Positions 20,100 to 32,648 of a DNA stretch of 64,000 nt are shown here, piece by piece (within the stretch, counting starts at the first letter, position 1; every line of letters begins with the position of its first letter). Origin of the DNA: Larix kaempferi (Eukaryota; Streptophyta; Pinopsida; Pinales; Pinaceae); the NCBI GenBank assembly GCA_027924585.1, contig BSBM01000140.1:7146001-7210000 (forward strand), read 5' to 3'. The notes beneath the pieces are model-generated. The model saw nothing but the letters and a program-made list of their open reading frames with translations. It did no database searches and had not been told where the DNA came from. A program made the position numbers and the translations under genes.

Positions 20100-21930
20100 T
20101 ATCTACTTTACCCTGTTGACCAATTCACATAATTGTTGTATGCAAAATCTGCTTGCGCCAACACGTTCTCCCACTACTTGGGTCTATCGACCGTCAAACA
20201 CGTTAGAAGATTTCCCAAACTTATATTCACCACCTCGGTCTGTCTGTCTGTCTGCGGATGATATGCCAAGCTAAACTGCAACCTTGTGTCCAGTTTCTTT
20301 CATAGGGTTCTCTAGAAATGTCCCATAAACTTGGTATCTCTATCCGATGTGATAGTCTTCGGCAACCCATGCAATCTGACTACTTCCTTGAAGAATAGTA
20401 CAGCAATGTCGGTGGCGTCACTTGTCTTCCGACACAGAATAAAGTGTGTCATTTTTTAAAATATGTCGACTACAACAAATATTGATTCGCTTCCCTACTG
20501 CGTCTTCAGAAATCCTAGCACAAAATTCATTCTCAGGTGCTACCATGGGGTGTTCGGTACACGTAATGGTGTATAAAACCCTGTGTTCTGATTTATTCCT
20601 TTTTCCAACTTGCAAACTCTATATTGTCGAACCCAATTTCTGACATCTATCTTCAATCCTGGCCAATAATACTTTTATTTGACCAATGCCTTAGTCTTGT
20701 CGATGCCAAAATGACCTGCTAATCCGCCACTATGCAACTCTCGGATTAGGTTCTCTCTTATGGATCCTCTGGGAATACACAAATGTCGCCCCTTGAATAG
20801 GTATCCCTCTTGGATAAAATAATTCAAGTATGGAGTCCTGTCGACGCTCCACAGTTCACAACATACCTTCCATGCTTTCGACAAAATCCTCGTCGGTCGC
20901 ATACTTTGCTTTCACTGACTCTATTCCTGTTTCCTGAACTGTTGTCGTATTCAACAATGCAACTTTTTGACTCAACGCATCGGCAACCTTGTTCGACTTG
21001 CCTAACTTATGTCACAACATGAAGGTATATCCCTGTAGGAATTTGACCCATTTCATGTGCCGCTGATTCAATTTCGACTGAGTATTAAGATACCTCAGCG
21101 CTTGGTGATCTGTGTACAACACAAATTCCTTGGGAGACAAATAATGCCTCCACTTCGTCAATTCTTAAACAATAACATAAAATTCCTGGTCATAGACCAA
21201 ATATTTCCGCTTTGCATCATCCAAATTCTCGCTGAAGAATGCAATTGGTCAGCTCTCCTGGCTCAACACTACTCCAAGTGCCATTCCACTTGTGTCGCAG
21301 TCGACCTAGAAAAAATTATCGAAATATGGGAGCGCTAACATTGGGCTCTCAGTGACCTTTTCCTTCAACTTGTCGAAAGCTCGCTAGGCTACTTCCTTCC
21401 ACTTGAATTCTCCTTTCCTCATGCACTCTGTCAAAGGTGCACAAATCCAATTGAATCCCCGAATGAAACTTCCTGTAGAAACTGGCAAGTCCATGGAAAC
21501 TCCTTACTCCAGTCATACTTGTCAGTTCTGGACAATCCAATATTTCCTTCACCTTTTTTGGATCCATCATTAATCCTTTACTCGAGATTACAAATCCCAA
21601 GTACACTAGTTCTTCCTTCATGAAGAAACACTTTTGTCGGTTCACCATCAGCTTCTATTCCTGCAACTTCTGTAATACTTGTCGAATGTGTCCCAAGTGC
21701 TCTCTCTTGGTTTGACTAAATATCAAGATGTCGTCTAAATACACTACGATGAACTTACCCAAGAATGATTTCAATACCTCATTCATCAAACGCATGAATG
21801 TACTGGGTGCATTAGTCAATCCGAACGACATGACTAACCACTCATACAACCCTTTGTTTGTATTGAACATTGTTTTCCATTCATCTCCTTCTCTAACCCA
21901 AATCTAGTCATAACCACTATTATAGGTCAA
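20100..21930 (-). pseudogene. Chromovirus-like Ty3/gypsy pol relic (RT-RNase H-integrase)
   Basis: Decayed minus-strand pol. RT comes first (21930 to 21349) with [26 protein letters not shown] and an intact [11 protein letters not shown] box. Next comes gypsy RNase H (about 21310-20930) with a DTSG...GVVLSQ start, YTDHQALRYL and KVADALSQ. The integrase N-terminus follows (RELHSGGLAGHFGIDKT, 20675-20780) and then the core: the second Asp survives in [10 protein letters not shown] (about 20340) and the Glu in TDRQTEVVN (about 20235), but the first Asp is Asn (RMNFVLGF). Several stops and frame changes occur. HPQTD..TEVVN and the AYHPQTD-type core suggest a chromovirus lineage, but the chromodomain end is missing. 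No protease or gag remains. Confidence 0.88.
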
Positions 21931-22292
21931 ATCTGCACTTCTATGTCCGTGATCACATTGCCCCGTTGATCACACAAAATGACATTATGGATGGAAGAGC
22001 TGGATTGATCTTGGATGGGTTATTGCTGAGATTACACTCTTCAGCTGAAAATCTTATTTTTTCTACAATTTTCATGACGTGAGCGCTACTTTTGCTACAG
22101 TCATATAGCGTTCTAAACACTGGTTCTTTTGAAGAGAACCCATGCACTTACCTCAGAATATGTGTGCGCTAGTTGTAAAGAATAAGAGTTTCATACTGAG
22201 CATTGGTTTACTATTATGATACCTACGCACATATTAAGATGAAATTGAAAAATATATTAAGATTACAAATTGGGATTAGTTGAGGCTGGTTC
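21931..22292. other. Spacer with no recognisable gene
   Basis: Homology to the chromovirus RT ends at about 21930. A 64-codon minus-strand frame (21953-22147) has no recognisable motif. Nothing else is supported. Confidence 0.4.
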
Positions 22293-22824
22293 TGTAACTC
22301 CCCCAACCTCCCAATTCAAGTACCTCTCGAATACAACTTCCAACCTTGGGAAGCCATGAGAGAGGGGACCAAGGAATGATAAGTTGTTCTTACATTGAAG
22401 GAATCCTTAAGTCATTGTGAGGATCAGGATCCCAGGACTCGATTGCAGAAGTGTCTGGATAGATCAGGTATATATGTACTTATCTACATTTCTTTGACAA
22501 TAAAAGGTGGAAATACCCTTCCCATCAGAATGAAATGTATCTTTTGTTGGATATATGATTGTAGTTAATGTTAAATTGCTTTCAATTTCATTATATTTAT
22601 TACAGTCAAGATATGTTGAGGAAGGTTAAATTGTTTTGCAGGTTCATTTCTGTGGAAGATTGGGCGAAAGCTAGGACCAACCATCGTTAAAAAGGTACGA
22701 CTTTCAGAACCCTAATGTATTTCCATTTGTAGTAATTAATGCAAAACATGAATGTATTTACCTGTCACCCTATGTAATTTGATAGTGTCATTTCCCTCAC
22801 TATAAGGTATTACCCTGCACAACA
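22293..22824 (+). repeat. Putative 5' LTR of an Ogre-like element
   Basis: The right edge is set by ...CACAACA followed four bases later by a primer-binding site. The left edge is guessed from the TGTAACTCCC at 22293. With no second copy in the window, the start and length (about 530 bp) are provisional. Confidence 0.4.
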
Positions 22825-22828
22825 GAAT

Positions 22829-22846
22829 TGGTGACTCCACTGGGGA
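22829..22846 (+). other. Primer-binding site, tRNA-Arg type (Ogre-like)
   Basis: TGGTGACTCCACTGGGGA matches the complement of the 3' end of plant tRNA-Arg(ACG) at 16 of 18 positions. Both mismatches are C-to-T or G-to-A changes. Ogre-type elements are known to use tRNA-Arg, which agrees with the protease type found downstream. Confidence 0.75.
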
Positions 22847-25293
22847 GCACCGGTTGTTTCTGCTCTAGGGGACCTTGCTAGGTTTTCTTTCAGTTTATGT
22901 AGTCTTTTTTTTTCTGAGGTTTCTTATAGGTTACTTAGATTTTCCTTTATCTTCATTCATTTCAGTCTGGCTGAGCAAAGCACTTTTTATTGCTTTAAGT
23001 CCTTGTGCGCTAGTTTTTTGTGCATACAGAAGTGCATTTTCTGCCTTGTGTGCTAGTTTCCCTGAAGCGTATTAGCGTATTTCTTGTTGTGGGTGCTGTT
23101 TTTTATACTAGACAGAAGCGCATTTTTCCTGTAGGTCCAAGCCTTCCACTAGGGTTTGGTTTCTAGGTTTTTGGGTCTACTTATGGCATTTTCCTTGCTT
23201 CTCTAACTGATTACTAAGACATGTTTGTCTTTTTTTTAGTCTTGTTTACATCTTTGAAGTCCTTTAGTTTGCTTTACTTGCTTCAACACTTGTTTTAGGT
23301 GTCCTTCTTATTTTTTTAATCCTTTTTGATGCTGTGCACGACTATCTGCTAGATACAATAGCACAATTTTTTCCCTAGACACATGTTGCACCCCTGCAGA
23401 CCTACACACTCAACGCTTGTTGTCTGTTGCAATAGCTACGCACTTTTACTGAATCTTGTCTTTTTATTTAAGGGTTTGATTCCAGTTTGAGTTTTTCGGT
23501 TGGTTTTTGAAAGGTTTGTTGGTTTGGATACCTTCTAAACTCTTGTTCAGATCAGTTTGAGTTGGTTGAAGCCTTCTGTTGGATTTTCCTTTGAGTTTGT
23601 GTGGCGGTAGAGTTACCTTTGGTTTCCTTTCCTACCATGTTTGTTTGGAGGGTGTTTTCTTGGTTTTTGGTGCTTAGGAGTAGCCTCTTAGGTATGTTTT
23701 TCCGTTGCATGCATCTCTTTTCCTTTCTTCTTTGACACCTTGTTCCAAACCTAGAGTTTTTTCCATCAAAACAACTCTGTAGTTCAATTCTTTTTCGGTC
23801 TTTTGATTCGATTGGTTTAAGCCGTCGGGTTTTTGATCTTTACCCACACCTTTGTTAGATCTTGCTTGTTCCTTCTTTCAAGTTCATTTTCTTTTTCGCA
23901 AATAAAAGAAAAGACAAAAATTTAATTTGGTAGCTTAGTAGTAATATTTATCATCATTTTTCGAAGTAGCAAAGATTGTCTTACTTTGAAAAGTTAAAAA
24001 ATAAAAATAAAAAATTGTATGCTTAGGATTGTCTATTTCTTCTCTTGAAAAACATAAACGAAAAAGCAAAAAGAGTATTTGTGTAGTTTTAAAAGCATTA
24101 TTTGTACACACTTTTATTTCTGTCAAAACCATTCCACACACTTCACTACCCTTTTTGAGTAAAAAGTAGCCTCTAAAAAGAAAATTTAATAAAATTAATT
24201 AGCAACTTTTTCTTTTTAGGTATGAAACAACATCAACTAGCTTAGGGTAGGGTTTCAGGGTAAATCACCTTAAACTACCCGAAATCGGTTTCATTACTCA
24301 ATAATTGTAGTAAGACAATCTATTAGGTAAACCTACCTATATCAAAATATCCTAGGAACGCTCTATTCAAACCAGAGTTAATAACGAGGCTGTGTGCGAC
24401 TGGAACTATTGAGGATACCCCCTCACTTTCCTTTCAAACATAAACCAGAGTTGATTCACGTACGGGGTCCACTAGTACTTTTAAGTGCTTTTGGATTTCA
24501 GGATTTTCTACCCTTCCATGCATCTCGGCTAGGCTAACGACTATTCCCCCAGGTATTTTCGTATTTATTGTATCCTTAGTATCATAGCCTTAGGACTCTA
24601 CACAGGTAGAGTGGAAGGATATTTCCACTTCACCTCAGACAGGCGTGGAAGGTAACCCTTTGGCAGTAATCTCAGGAGGGCTGTTTGGTGATTATAATGC
24701 TTGCACCTAGAGGACCTCCATTGGATTTCATGTAACTGATTGTCAATACTCTATTAGTTTGTTCTCATCCCTCATCATCCCAGATTTTCTCCTGAGAGTA
24801 TTAACCTTGTTTTCCTGGTTTTGATCACTTAAGGAATTTTTAGTGGTATGTTGTGTGCTCCCTAGTCATTTAGTGGCCACTAGGTTTTATACTTAGTTTT
24901 CTTTTGATATAGATATGGAGGACCAACCTCTTTGTAGATATTGGAGGTTGAAAAACATTCCCCCACTCATTGTGGAGCCTCCATCACCACTGTGACGCTG
25001 GAGGACGGATTCCCGTGGTTCATACGAACTTACAGGAAAAATTGAAATACCTAGAGAACCACAGCCCAGAATTCAGGATCAATGGGTCTTTGATACATAT
25101 TGAGGTTGAGGATTTAACTTCTTGAGAGTTTAGAACTCCTTTCAACCCTCCCCTGACTGGACCAAATGATCTGTTACTCATAACTGTAGACTCTCTAGTC
25201 CAACCCGACTATAGTGCGTACTGGTTTACCCTTGGTTATCACATGGATACTTCCGGAGATGAAACTTGAGTTCCCCAAACTCCTTCTGCAACC
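22847..25293 (+). other. Long leader of the Ogre-like element, no clear gene
   Basis: About 2.4 kb between PBS and readable gag. It is T-rich in the first half. From about 24910 to 25290 codon-like stretches occur with many stops, possibly the ruined gag N-terminus. A hydrophobic 66-codon frame at 22875-23075 is low complexity. Ogre elements usually have an extra ORF here; I could not recognise one. Confidence 0.4.
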
Positions 25294-26083
25294 ATGGTTA
25301 TGAGTTCTCTCTCTCATTCTTTCGTAAGCATGTCAGTCTCTACCTCGTTGCAAGATACATCTACCTCAAATCCTTCTTTTAGTTTCAGTACTAGTACTAT
25401 AGGGATGTCTAGTTATCAACCTTCGACAACAACTACCCCTATTGGTGATACTGCTGGACCTTTTCAGATCACTATAACTTGGATATCTTCAATACTGTCT
25501 ACTTCATCTCCTTTCATGCAACAATCCCAGGGCATTCCACAAACTGCTCCTTTTGGACAAGGTTTCCCTTAGTTTGGAGGGCACATAGCTCCCTCGATGC
25601 CCTTTGTAGGCTCGATGCCCACTCTATCCAGAGCTATAGTAGGTTCGATGCCTATGCCATCCATTACATCTACACCCAGGTTTAACCCCTACATAGGTCA
25701 GAATATACATCATTCTCATGTGCAGATGTCTCATATACCTGTAGGGAGTATCCCTTTTTCACTGTTTAGTGGAGGAGGTAGTAACGCATTTAACCCACAT
25801 TACGGAGGGGTTAACACCCAGCCGCAATGGACACACACCCAAGGGATTAACCCTCTCTCTTTTGGTTGGAGCAATTTTAGCAATGCATTTGCTTCACAAC
25901 TGATGGCTGGGGGCGACCCCAACCAGCAGTACACGAGTCAGGATTTAGGTGGTTCTACCTACCAAAACCCTGCTAACCAAGTGCCATCGGCAACACCTCA
26001 TTTACCTTTTCTGGAAACTCTGAATTTTTTAGACCTTTGAAAACTCACTAGCGATCCTGTACGACATCACCCGCATGGCCACC
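25294..26083 (+). pseudogene. Ogre-like gag pseudogene, N-terminal part (split by copia)
   Basis: Two same-strand frames (25294-25572 and 25597-26040) encode a Ser/Thr/Pro/Gln/Gly-rich low-complexity region with repeated GSMP and QP motifs, as in plant gypsy gag N-termini. They are in frame with each other and separated by one stop (25570). A further stop falls at 26038. Just before the insertion the sequence shifts to the frame that reads SPAWPPVPTKFPFDIPKFEG across the copia target site, so one frameshift lies near 26040-26070. Confidence 0.7.
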
Positions 26084-26683
26084 TGTTAAATTTTGAGCAT
26101 TAATTCATTATACTCTAGGATCTTTGCTGAGAGAATAACATATACAGTATATCAATGCATGACAATCACAATATGATAAGCATCACAAGAATCAAAAGCA
26201 TAAGAGACAAGAGACACAGAGTTTCCGTGGGGAAAACCCTAAGGTGAAAAACCCCACAACTTCCTCAGAGATAGAGAGAGCAATGGCTCAAGCAAAATAC
26301 AACCAAATAACACTGAGATAGTCTCCCAGCAGATGATCCTCCTCTTCCTCACTAGTGCACCACATCTGAGAGTGAGAGTGAGTTACTTTTCCGAGTGAGT
26401 AAAATAGAGATCTCCTATCTCTATTTATACTCACCTTTTTTCCCAGTGACCTTATGGGGTCGACTTGTCTAGTTAGATACATCCACATTATATTATATAT
26501 AATTCCGGGCTGACCCCACATGGTGGTCTAATAACCCATCGGGAAGTACACACACTTGTGACACTTGTCAATCCACATGATGACACTTCCTTATAGAGGA
26601 ATTACACATCTCTTCTAAGGGTACAATAAATATATATAAAATACACAGATGAAATACATTGCGAAGTTACATATACATCAACA
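26084..26683 (-). repeat. 3' LTR of the 7.2-kb copia element
   Basis: 600 bp, TGTTAAATTTTGAG...ACATCAACA on the plus strand, about 4 percent diverged from the 5' copy. Followed on the plus strand by CTCCCTCTTAAC, the complement of the polypurine tract. Confidence 0.95.
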
Positions 26684-28052
26684 CTCCCTCTTAACTAGGA
26701 AGGTATTTCTCGACACAGATCTGCTAGACAAGTCTTCTTCTCTGGATCATCGTCATCGATGCATCATCATCATCATCGTCACTGTTGCTTCTATCTCTAC
26801 CAATCTTTGACTCTACTCATCATAGGAAGTCTACAGAGCCAGTCCTTTCTCATACTGGATGTAGGCCCACCACCTGCAGGTCTTCATCATCACTGGCCAT
26901 ACTGTGGAATCCTCAGGACTTATTACATGCGTCACAAAACCTCGAAAGAGCATCCCAGGCTGTTACGAGCACATAGCTCTACCTATAGGATATCCCAGGG
27001 GAATGAATTACATGTGACCTCACCACAAAACCTCGCAAGAGCATCCCAGGATGTTACGAGCACACAGTTCTACCTATAGGATCTCCCAGGGCAACGAATT
27101 ACATGTGGTCATGGAAAAACCTTGCAAGAGCATCCCAGGACTGATTACGGGCACACATCCCAACCTATCGGATCTCCCAAGGAACCGAATTATATGCCAT
27201 AGGACAAAACCTCGAAAGAGCATCTTCCAGATATACCATGGCACCGAATTACATGCCATAGGAAAAACCTCGAAAGACTATCTGCAGATCTCCCAGGGCA
27301 CCGAATTATATGTCCTTCCAGAGCAAAACCTTGAAAGAGCATTTGCCAGATATCCCAGGGCACCGAATTACATGCCATAGGCAAAACCTCGAAAGACTAT
27401 CTGCAAATGTCCCAGGGCACCGGATTACATGCTCATCTGGACAACCTGATCCACGACCACAAAGTATCAACCTGATACTCACCATACATCATCCTAATGT
27501 ACACATGATCATCCTGATCATCATCACTGCAACATCCTGCTGCATGTCATCTGGAGCAACATCCTGAAGCTTGTCATCCATGATCATCCTGATCATACAA
27601 TGCATCTACCTGATGGATACCAAGTATCTACCTGATACATATCATCATACATGATCCACCTGATCATACAATGTATCCACCTGATACAAATACAAATACA
27701 TGATACATATCACTATACATGATGCACCTGATCATAAAATGTATCCACCTGATACATATACAGATACATGGTCCAAGCATCCAACATGATGCATATACAA
27801 AAAATACATACACATGATCCATCTGATCATATCCAGCATCCAACATGATGCGTACATACATATAAATGATCCAACTGATCATATCCAGCATCCAACATGA
27901 TGCATACATACATACATAAAAATGATCCAACTGGTCATATCCAGCAGAAACTAGAACATCATCCTGATGCTCATCATCCAGTGCTTACATCCACAGCCAT
28001 GTGAAGGATCCTCTTTCCAACATGCTTGGAATGGCTTCAGCAAATGTGTCCA
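26684..28052 (-). repeat. Repeat-rich 3' non-coding domain of the copia element
   Basis: Between the RNase H stop and the polypurine tract (26684-26692, AAGAGGGAG-like on the minus strand) lie 1.37 kb without coding sequence. The part at about 26930-27430 is a tandem array of degenerate units of roughly 60-90 bp built on AAACCTCGAAAGAGCAT, CCCAGG and GAATTACATG motifs. The part at about 27450-27960 is packed with GATCAT, ATGATCC and CCTGATAC motifs, many of them self-complementary. Plus-strand frames here are short and repeat-driven. Homologous domains occupy 43056-44647 and 45642-47234, so it belongs to the family rather than to this copy. Confidence 0.85.
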
Positions 28053-29222
28053 TCACTTCTTCCTCGAAGTGTCCTCGATCTGAAGAACGCCAAGCCTCTC
28101 TCTGAAGTACTCAAACTTCACTCTGGCTAGTGGCTTCGTCAGCACATCTGCAATCTGCTCGTCCGTCACAACATACAGGAGCTTCACAGCTCCAACCTGC
28201 ACCATATCCCTGATATAGTGATATTTGATCTCTATGTGTTTCGACCTGTCATGAAACACTGGGTTCTCGGATAGCTTCACACAACTCTGGTTATCACAGA
28301 AGATACCAGTAGCATCCAACAGGAGATCAAATAACTCAGACAGTAGCTTCCATAGCCATACCGCCTCACAACTAGCTGAACAGGCTGCAACATACTCTTC
28401 CTTAGCTGTACTCAGTGCTACGCAGGACTGCTTCCTGCTAAACCAAGAGATCACACCTGATCCCATACTGAAGCAACACCCAGATGTGCTATTCCTATCT
28501 GCAGCACTGCCATCCCAATCTGAATCAACATAACCCTGCAGGTTAAACTTTTGATTCACTTCATACTTGAGCCCATAATCCACTGTACCCTTCAGGTACC
28601 TCAGAACATGTTTTACAGCAACCAGGTGAACACTCCTCGGATCCGTCAGGAACTGGCTCAATGTGTTCACAGCAAAGCAAATGTCTGGTCTCGTGTTCAT
28701 CAGGTACATCAAGGACCCAATCATCTGACGATACATAGAGACATCAACAGGCTCAGATGAAGCATCACATAGAAGCTTCAGATTCGATGCCATAGGTGTG
28801 GCCATGGCCTTGCAATCCATCATCCCAAATCTCTTCAGGATATCTACTGTGTACTTCCCTTGACCAAGGAAGATCCCACCTGTACTCTGCCACACCTCCA
28901 TACCTAGGAAATAGTGCATCATTCCCAAATCTTTTATATCGAATTCAATATCAAGCTTCCTCTTAGTATCTGCAATCAGTCTGTCATCTCCTGTTACAAA
29001 TAAGTCATCCACATACAGGAGTAGAATCACAGGATTCCCTTCCTCAACCTTGTAGTAAAGGTTAGAATCCGTTTTACTCTTGGTAAAGCCCAAACTAGAT
29101 AGGAAAATGTCCATCCTACCATACCAAGTTCTGGGATCTTGTTTCAAGCCATACAAAGCTTTCTTCAATTTGCACACATATGACTCCCTGTCATGTATTT
29201 CGAAACCGAGTGGCTGTTCCAC
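28053..29222 (-). pseudogene. Copia RT C-terminal half and RNase H
   Basis: This 389-codon frame begins just after the VYVEQP-like motif of RT, at a frameshift near 29220. It contains KKALYGLKQ, the catalytic YVDD box (LLLYVDDLFVTG), DLGMMHYFLGMEV, TRPDICFAVN and HVLRYLKGT. RNase H follows with GYVDSDWDGS (Asp), STAKEEYVAA (the equivalent Glu kept, the preceding Glu changed to Lys) and FCDNQS (Asp). The tail TDEQIADVLTKPLARVKFEYFRERLG is typical of copia ends. The domain is catalytically plausible, but it is cut off from gag by upstream defects. Confidence 0.93.
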
Positions 29223-29605
29223 ATTACTTCCTCTTCAACTACACCATTCAAGAAGGTAGTCTTTACATCCATCTGGTGTATTTTCCATTTCATAGCTGCA
29301 GCCAGGGCAAGTACTGATCTGATGGAAGTATACCTGGCTACAGGTGCAAAAGTTTCTTCATAATCTATTCCCTCTTTCTGAGAGAAGCCATGAGCTATGA
29401 ATCTTGCTTTTTATTTTTCTATACTGCCATCTGCATCATGCTTGATTTTGTAGATCCACTTGGAAGTCACAACCAACTTCTCTTTAGGTCTTGGGACAAC
29501 ATCCCAAACATCATTATTCATTATTGATTGGTATTCCTCAACCATAGCATCCTTCCATTCTTTCTTTTCCGCTGCCTCTTCATAACTGGAAGGCTCTTTG
29601 TTCAT
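29223..29605 (-). pseudogene. Copia RT N-terminal fragment
   Basis: Encodes the start of RT (EEAAEKKEWKDAMVEEYQSIMNNDVWDVV, SKWIYKIKHDADGSIEK). A TAA at 29411 interrupts the frame, after which [27 protein letters not shown] and [17 protein letters not shown] can be read in the same frame. A frameshift near 29220 leads into the next segment. Another frameshift at about 29605-29650 separates it from the integrase frame. Confidence 0.88.
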
Positions 29606-31395
29606 AATGTCACAGAGTAAAGCAACATAACTGGTATGTGATCTAGTTCTCTTCTTTGCTCTGTGTTCTTCTTCTGGAATGCCAAATCTCTTTCATCTTG
29701 AATGAGCCCTCTAGCCCATGCAAGTTTCCTTTTGTGAGAGTTATCCTCGCGGGGTGGATCTACAGGTTCTTGCGGATCTTCAAACTCACGAACAACTTCT
29801 GGAACTGCTTCAGTCATGGTAGTGTCTTGAAATCTAGTTTCCTTAGGTTCTTCATAAACTTCTATAGGTGCCTTCCTTGATTTGATGAATGCTAAGTTTT
29901 CATCAAATGTTACATCCCTGCTGACATCAATCTTCTTGAACCCTGGAAAGTATATTCTGTAGGCCTTCGAGCTTTCACTGTAACCCACAAAGATACCCTT
30001 CTTTCCTGAAGGATCTAGTTTAGTCCTCTTTTCCTTTGGGACATGAGTGTATACTGGACAACCAAATATTTTGAGATGGCTAACTTTAGGTTTCTTACCA
30101 GGAAAGACTTCTTCTGGTGTCTTGTTGTCCAATATCTTGTGGGGTATTCTGTTTTGCACATATACAGCTGTTGTAGCTGCTTCTGCCCATAGATGCATAG
30201 GTAGATCCTGGTCATGCAGCATTTCCCTTGTTGCTTCCATGATAGTTCTATTCTTCCTTTCTGCAACTCCATTCTGTTGAGGATTATAGGGAGCAGTCAA
30301 CTCCCTCTTAATCCCTGAATCACTGCAAAGCTTCTTGAAGTCACCTGAGGTGTATTCTTGACCATAGTCGGATCTGAATGTTTTGATCTTCTTATTAGTT
30401 TGGTTCTCCATCAAGGTTTTGAATTCCTTGAACTTATCAAACACCTCATCTTTGTTCTTCAAGAAGTATACCCAAGTCTTCCTGGAGAAGTCATCAATAA
30501 ATGAGACATAGTAAACATACCCACTCAGGGTACTGGATGACATAGGGCCACATACATCTGAGTGGATGATTTCCAGGATGTCTTTTGCCTTGCTTTCACT
30601 GCTTGGGAAAGCCTTCTTAATGTTCTTACCTTTTGCACATCCTTTGCAAACACCTTCATGTTTGGTCTTGATTTCAGGAAGACCTTCAACTTCCTTGCTT
30701 GCAATTGGAAGTGCTATATAGTGCATATGAGCAAGTCTTCTATGCGAAAGTTCACTTGGCTCCATGGATTCATGCACCATGGCATGTTCAGATTGTCCCT
30801 TCAATTTATACAATCCTCCCTCTTGCTCTCCAATCACTACTGCATCATCTATGTTCTTTCCCTTTGGCCACATTAGGACTTGGCCATCCACAAATGCAAC
30901 CCTCATACCTTTTGCATCCAATGCAGAGATGGAGAGTAAGTTCTTCTTGAGCCCAGGTACATAAAGGACTTCTTTCATCTTCAAAGATTTTCCAGAATCT
31001 AGGTTGTAGGAGGCTTCACCACTTCCTTTGATTGGGTATTGATAATCATCCCCAAGTTTCACCTTATGGGGTGATTCTTGTTCAGATAGGTTTACAAAAG
31101 ATTCCTTAAACCCAGTCATGTCTTTGGAAGCCCCACTATCAATCAACCAATCATTACAACCATGGGAGATAGTACCTATGAGAGTAGAGATCAGAACATA
31201 CTCTTCTTCACTTGATGAGTCATCATCACTATCACTTTCTTCCCTAGCCTTCTTCTTTGGGGGTTCATCATCTTCGGCAGCATGAGCATGAAACCTTCTT
31301 TTGCTACCCTTCTTCTTCTTACTGGATTTGTTGTTATTATACCTTTTGTTCTTGGGACAATCTGAAGCAAAGTGACCCTTCTCATTGCATGTGAA
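29602..31395 (-). pseudogene. Copia protease and integrase segment
   Basis: Open from just after the gag stop (31396) to 29602. It starts with the rest of a CCHC knuckle (C-N-E-K-G-H, then C), a Lys-rich then Asp/Ser/Glu-rich linker, protease WLIDSGASKDMTG (Asp about 31130), a GAG-pre-integrase HRRLAHMHY...CKGCAKGK region, and integrase with Asp in HSDVCGPM, Asp in RSDYGQEY and Glu in NGVAERKN. The usual copia motif YNPQQNGVAERKNRTIMEA is intact. The end (HIPVMLLYSVTL) is out of frame with RT because of a frameshift. All catalytic residues I can identify are kept. Confidence 0.92.
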
Positions 31396-32133
31396 TCATC
31401 TTAGGTCCTTCTTACTATTTTGATAGGATCTATTGTGGCGAGACTGCTCCTTCTTGGTTTTGCTTCTTTTGGTATGAGTTGCAAGAGCTTGATCTTCACC
31501 TCCCGTCTTTTCCTCACGAGCTATAAGTCTAGCTTCTTCTTGAGAACATTCTTCCCACAATCTATTGAAGGATATCAACTTCTTCCTTGCACAAATTCCT
31601 TGAATGAAGGAATCCCATGACTTGGGTAGTCCATTTAGAGTGGTCATCACTACTTCACCATTCTCCACCATTTCATCTATTGCTTCTAGTTGTTCCTTGA
31701 TCAGGGAGACCCTTGAAAAATAAGATTGAATGGTTTCTCCCCTCTGGAACTTCACTCCTTTCAATTGGTTCCGCAGAGTCATCTTCCGATTTATGTTCTT
31801 TCCTTCAAATAGCTTGGTCAAATATTCAAACATCTCCTTGGGTGTCTTAAGAGAAGACACATGGGGTATGAGATGGTCTTTGATAGAATCAGCAATGATT
31901 CTCTTTGCCTTGACCAAGTTCTTCTTATGCAATACCTTGGCCTCTTCATCCTCTGGGATAGGGATGTCTTCTTTCACATATGAGTCCAACTCATTCTCTT
32001 CCAGGATTAACCCAATCCTATACTTCCAGGCTCGGAAGTTATCATCCCCTTCAAGCTTATCCTCAAGCTTGGTGTGGAGAGACATCTTAAAGAGTACTTC
32101 AAATGGAAATAGAAAAGATTTAGGTCTTACCAC
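31396..32133 (-). pseudogene. Copia gag, ended by a nonsense codon in its zinc knuckle
   Basis: A 245-codon gag with a UBN2-type core (WKYRIGLILEEN, IIADSIKDHLIPHVSSLKTPKEMFEYLTKLFEG, LNGLPKSWDSFIQGI, EECSQEEARLIAREEK) and a basic tail. The TGA at 31396-31398 falls exactly where the first Cys of a CX2CX4HX4C knuckle belongs, since the next codons read F-T-C-N-E-K-G-H. One base change would separate TGA from a Cys codon. The gag ATG is either 32133 or the internal Met of MSLHTKLEDKLEG (32085); the latter fits copia gag starts better. Confidence 0.92.
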
Positions 32134-32648
32134 TTGAAATGCTGAAAACTGGATCTGGTCCCGGATTAGGGTTTGTCAGAGAAACCCTAAAAATTCAAAA
32201 TGTGAATTTCAAATTTTTGAAAGGATGGAAATATGCGCTTTGATGAGCTGATCATCCTGGTGCATTCAGAATTTGAGATCAACAAAGTCTTTCCCTTCAG
32301 AATTTCCTTTTTGTCCTCCTGGGTTCACTTGAGAGAGCCCTGAATTAGGGTTTGAGTTTCCCGGAGATCTACCCAGCCAAAAATCTCGATTCAAAGCTCT
32401 AACCTTCTATTTTTTGCAAGGAGCTTCCAGCTGTGTCTTCAGATTCCAGAAATTCCTATTTTTGTGGAAACCCTAATTTTTAGGGCCAAATCTGAAAATG
32501 CTCGGAATTGAATTCTGATTGGACAGATAGATGCGACTTGATGAGTAGAGTCAATCTACTATACTGATTTTCAAAAATCTATGGAGAGAAAGCCAATAAA
32601 CAAGGAACTCAAGCTTCCATCACTGCAAAATGTCTTCTTCTCAGGTTA

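Noticed and set aside
20239-20254. TCTG microsatellite
   Set aside because: The repeat falls inside the integrase coding relic (TDRQTEVVN region), so it is a short coding run and not an independent feature.
22875-23075. 66-codon hydrophobic frame resembling a small membrane protein
   Set aside because: It lies in the T-rich leader right after the Ogre-like PBS. It is probably chance and I recognise no homologue.
27051-27930. Regular short repeats suggesting a CRISPR-like array
   Set aside because: Units are degenerate, contiguous and variable in length, without constant repeats and unique spacers, and the context is a plant copia 3' region.
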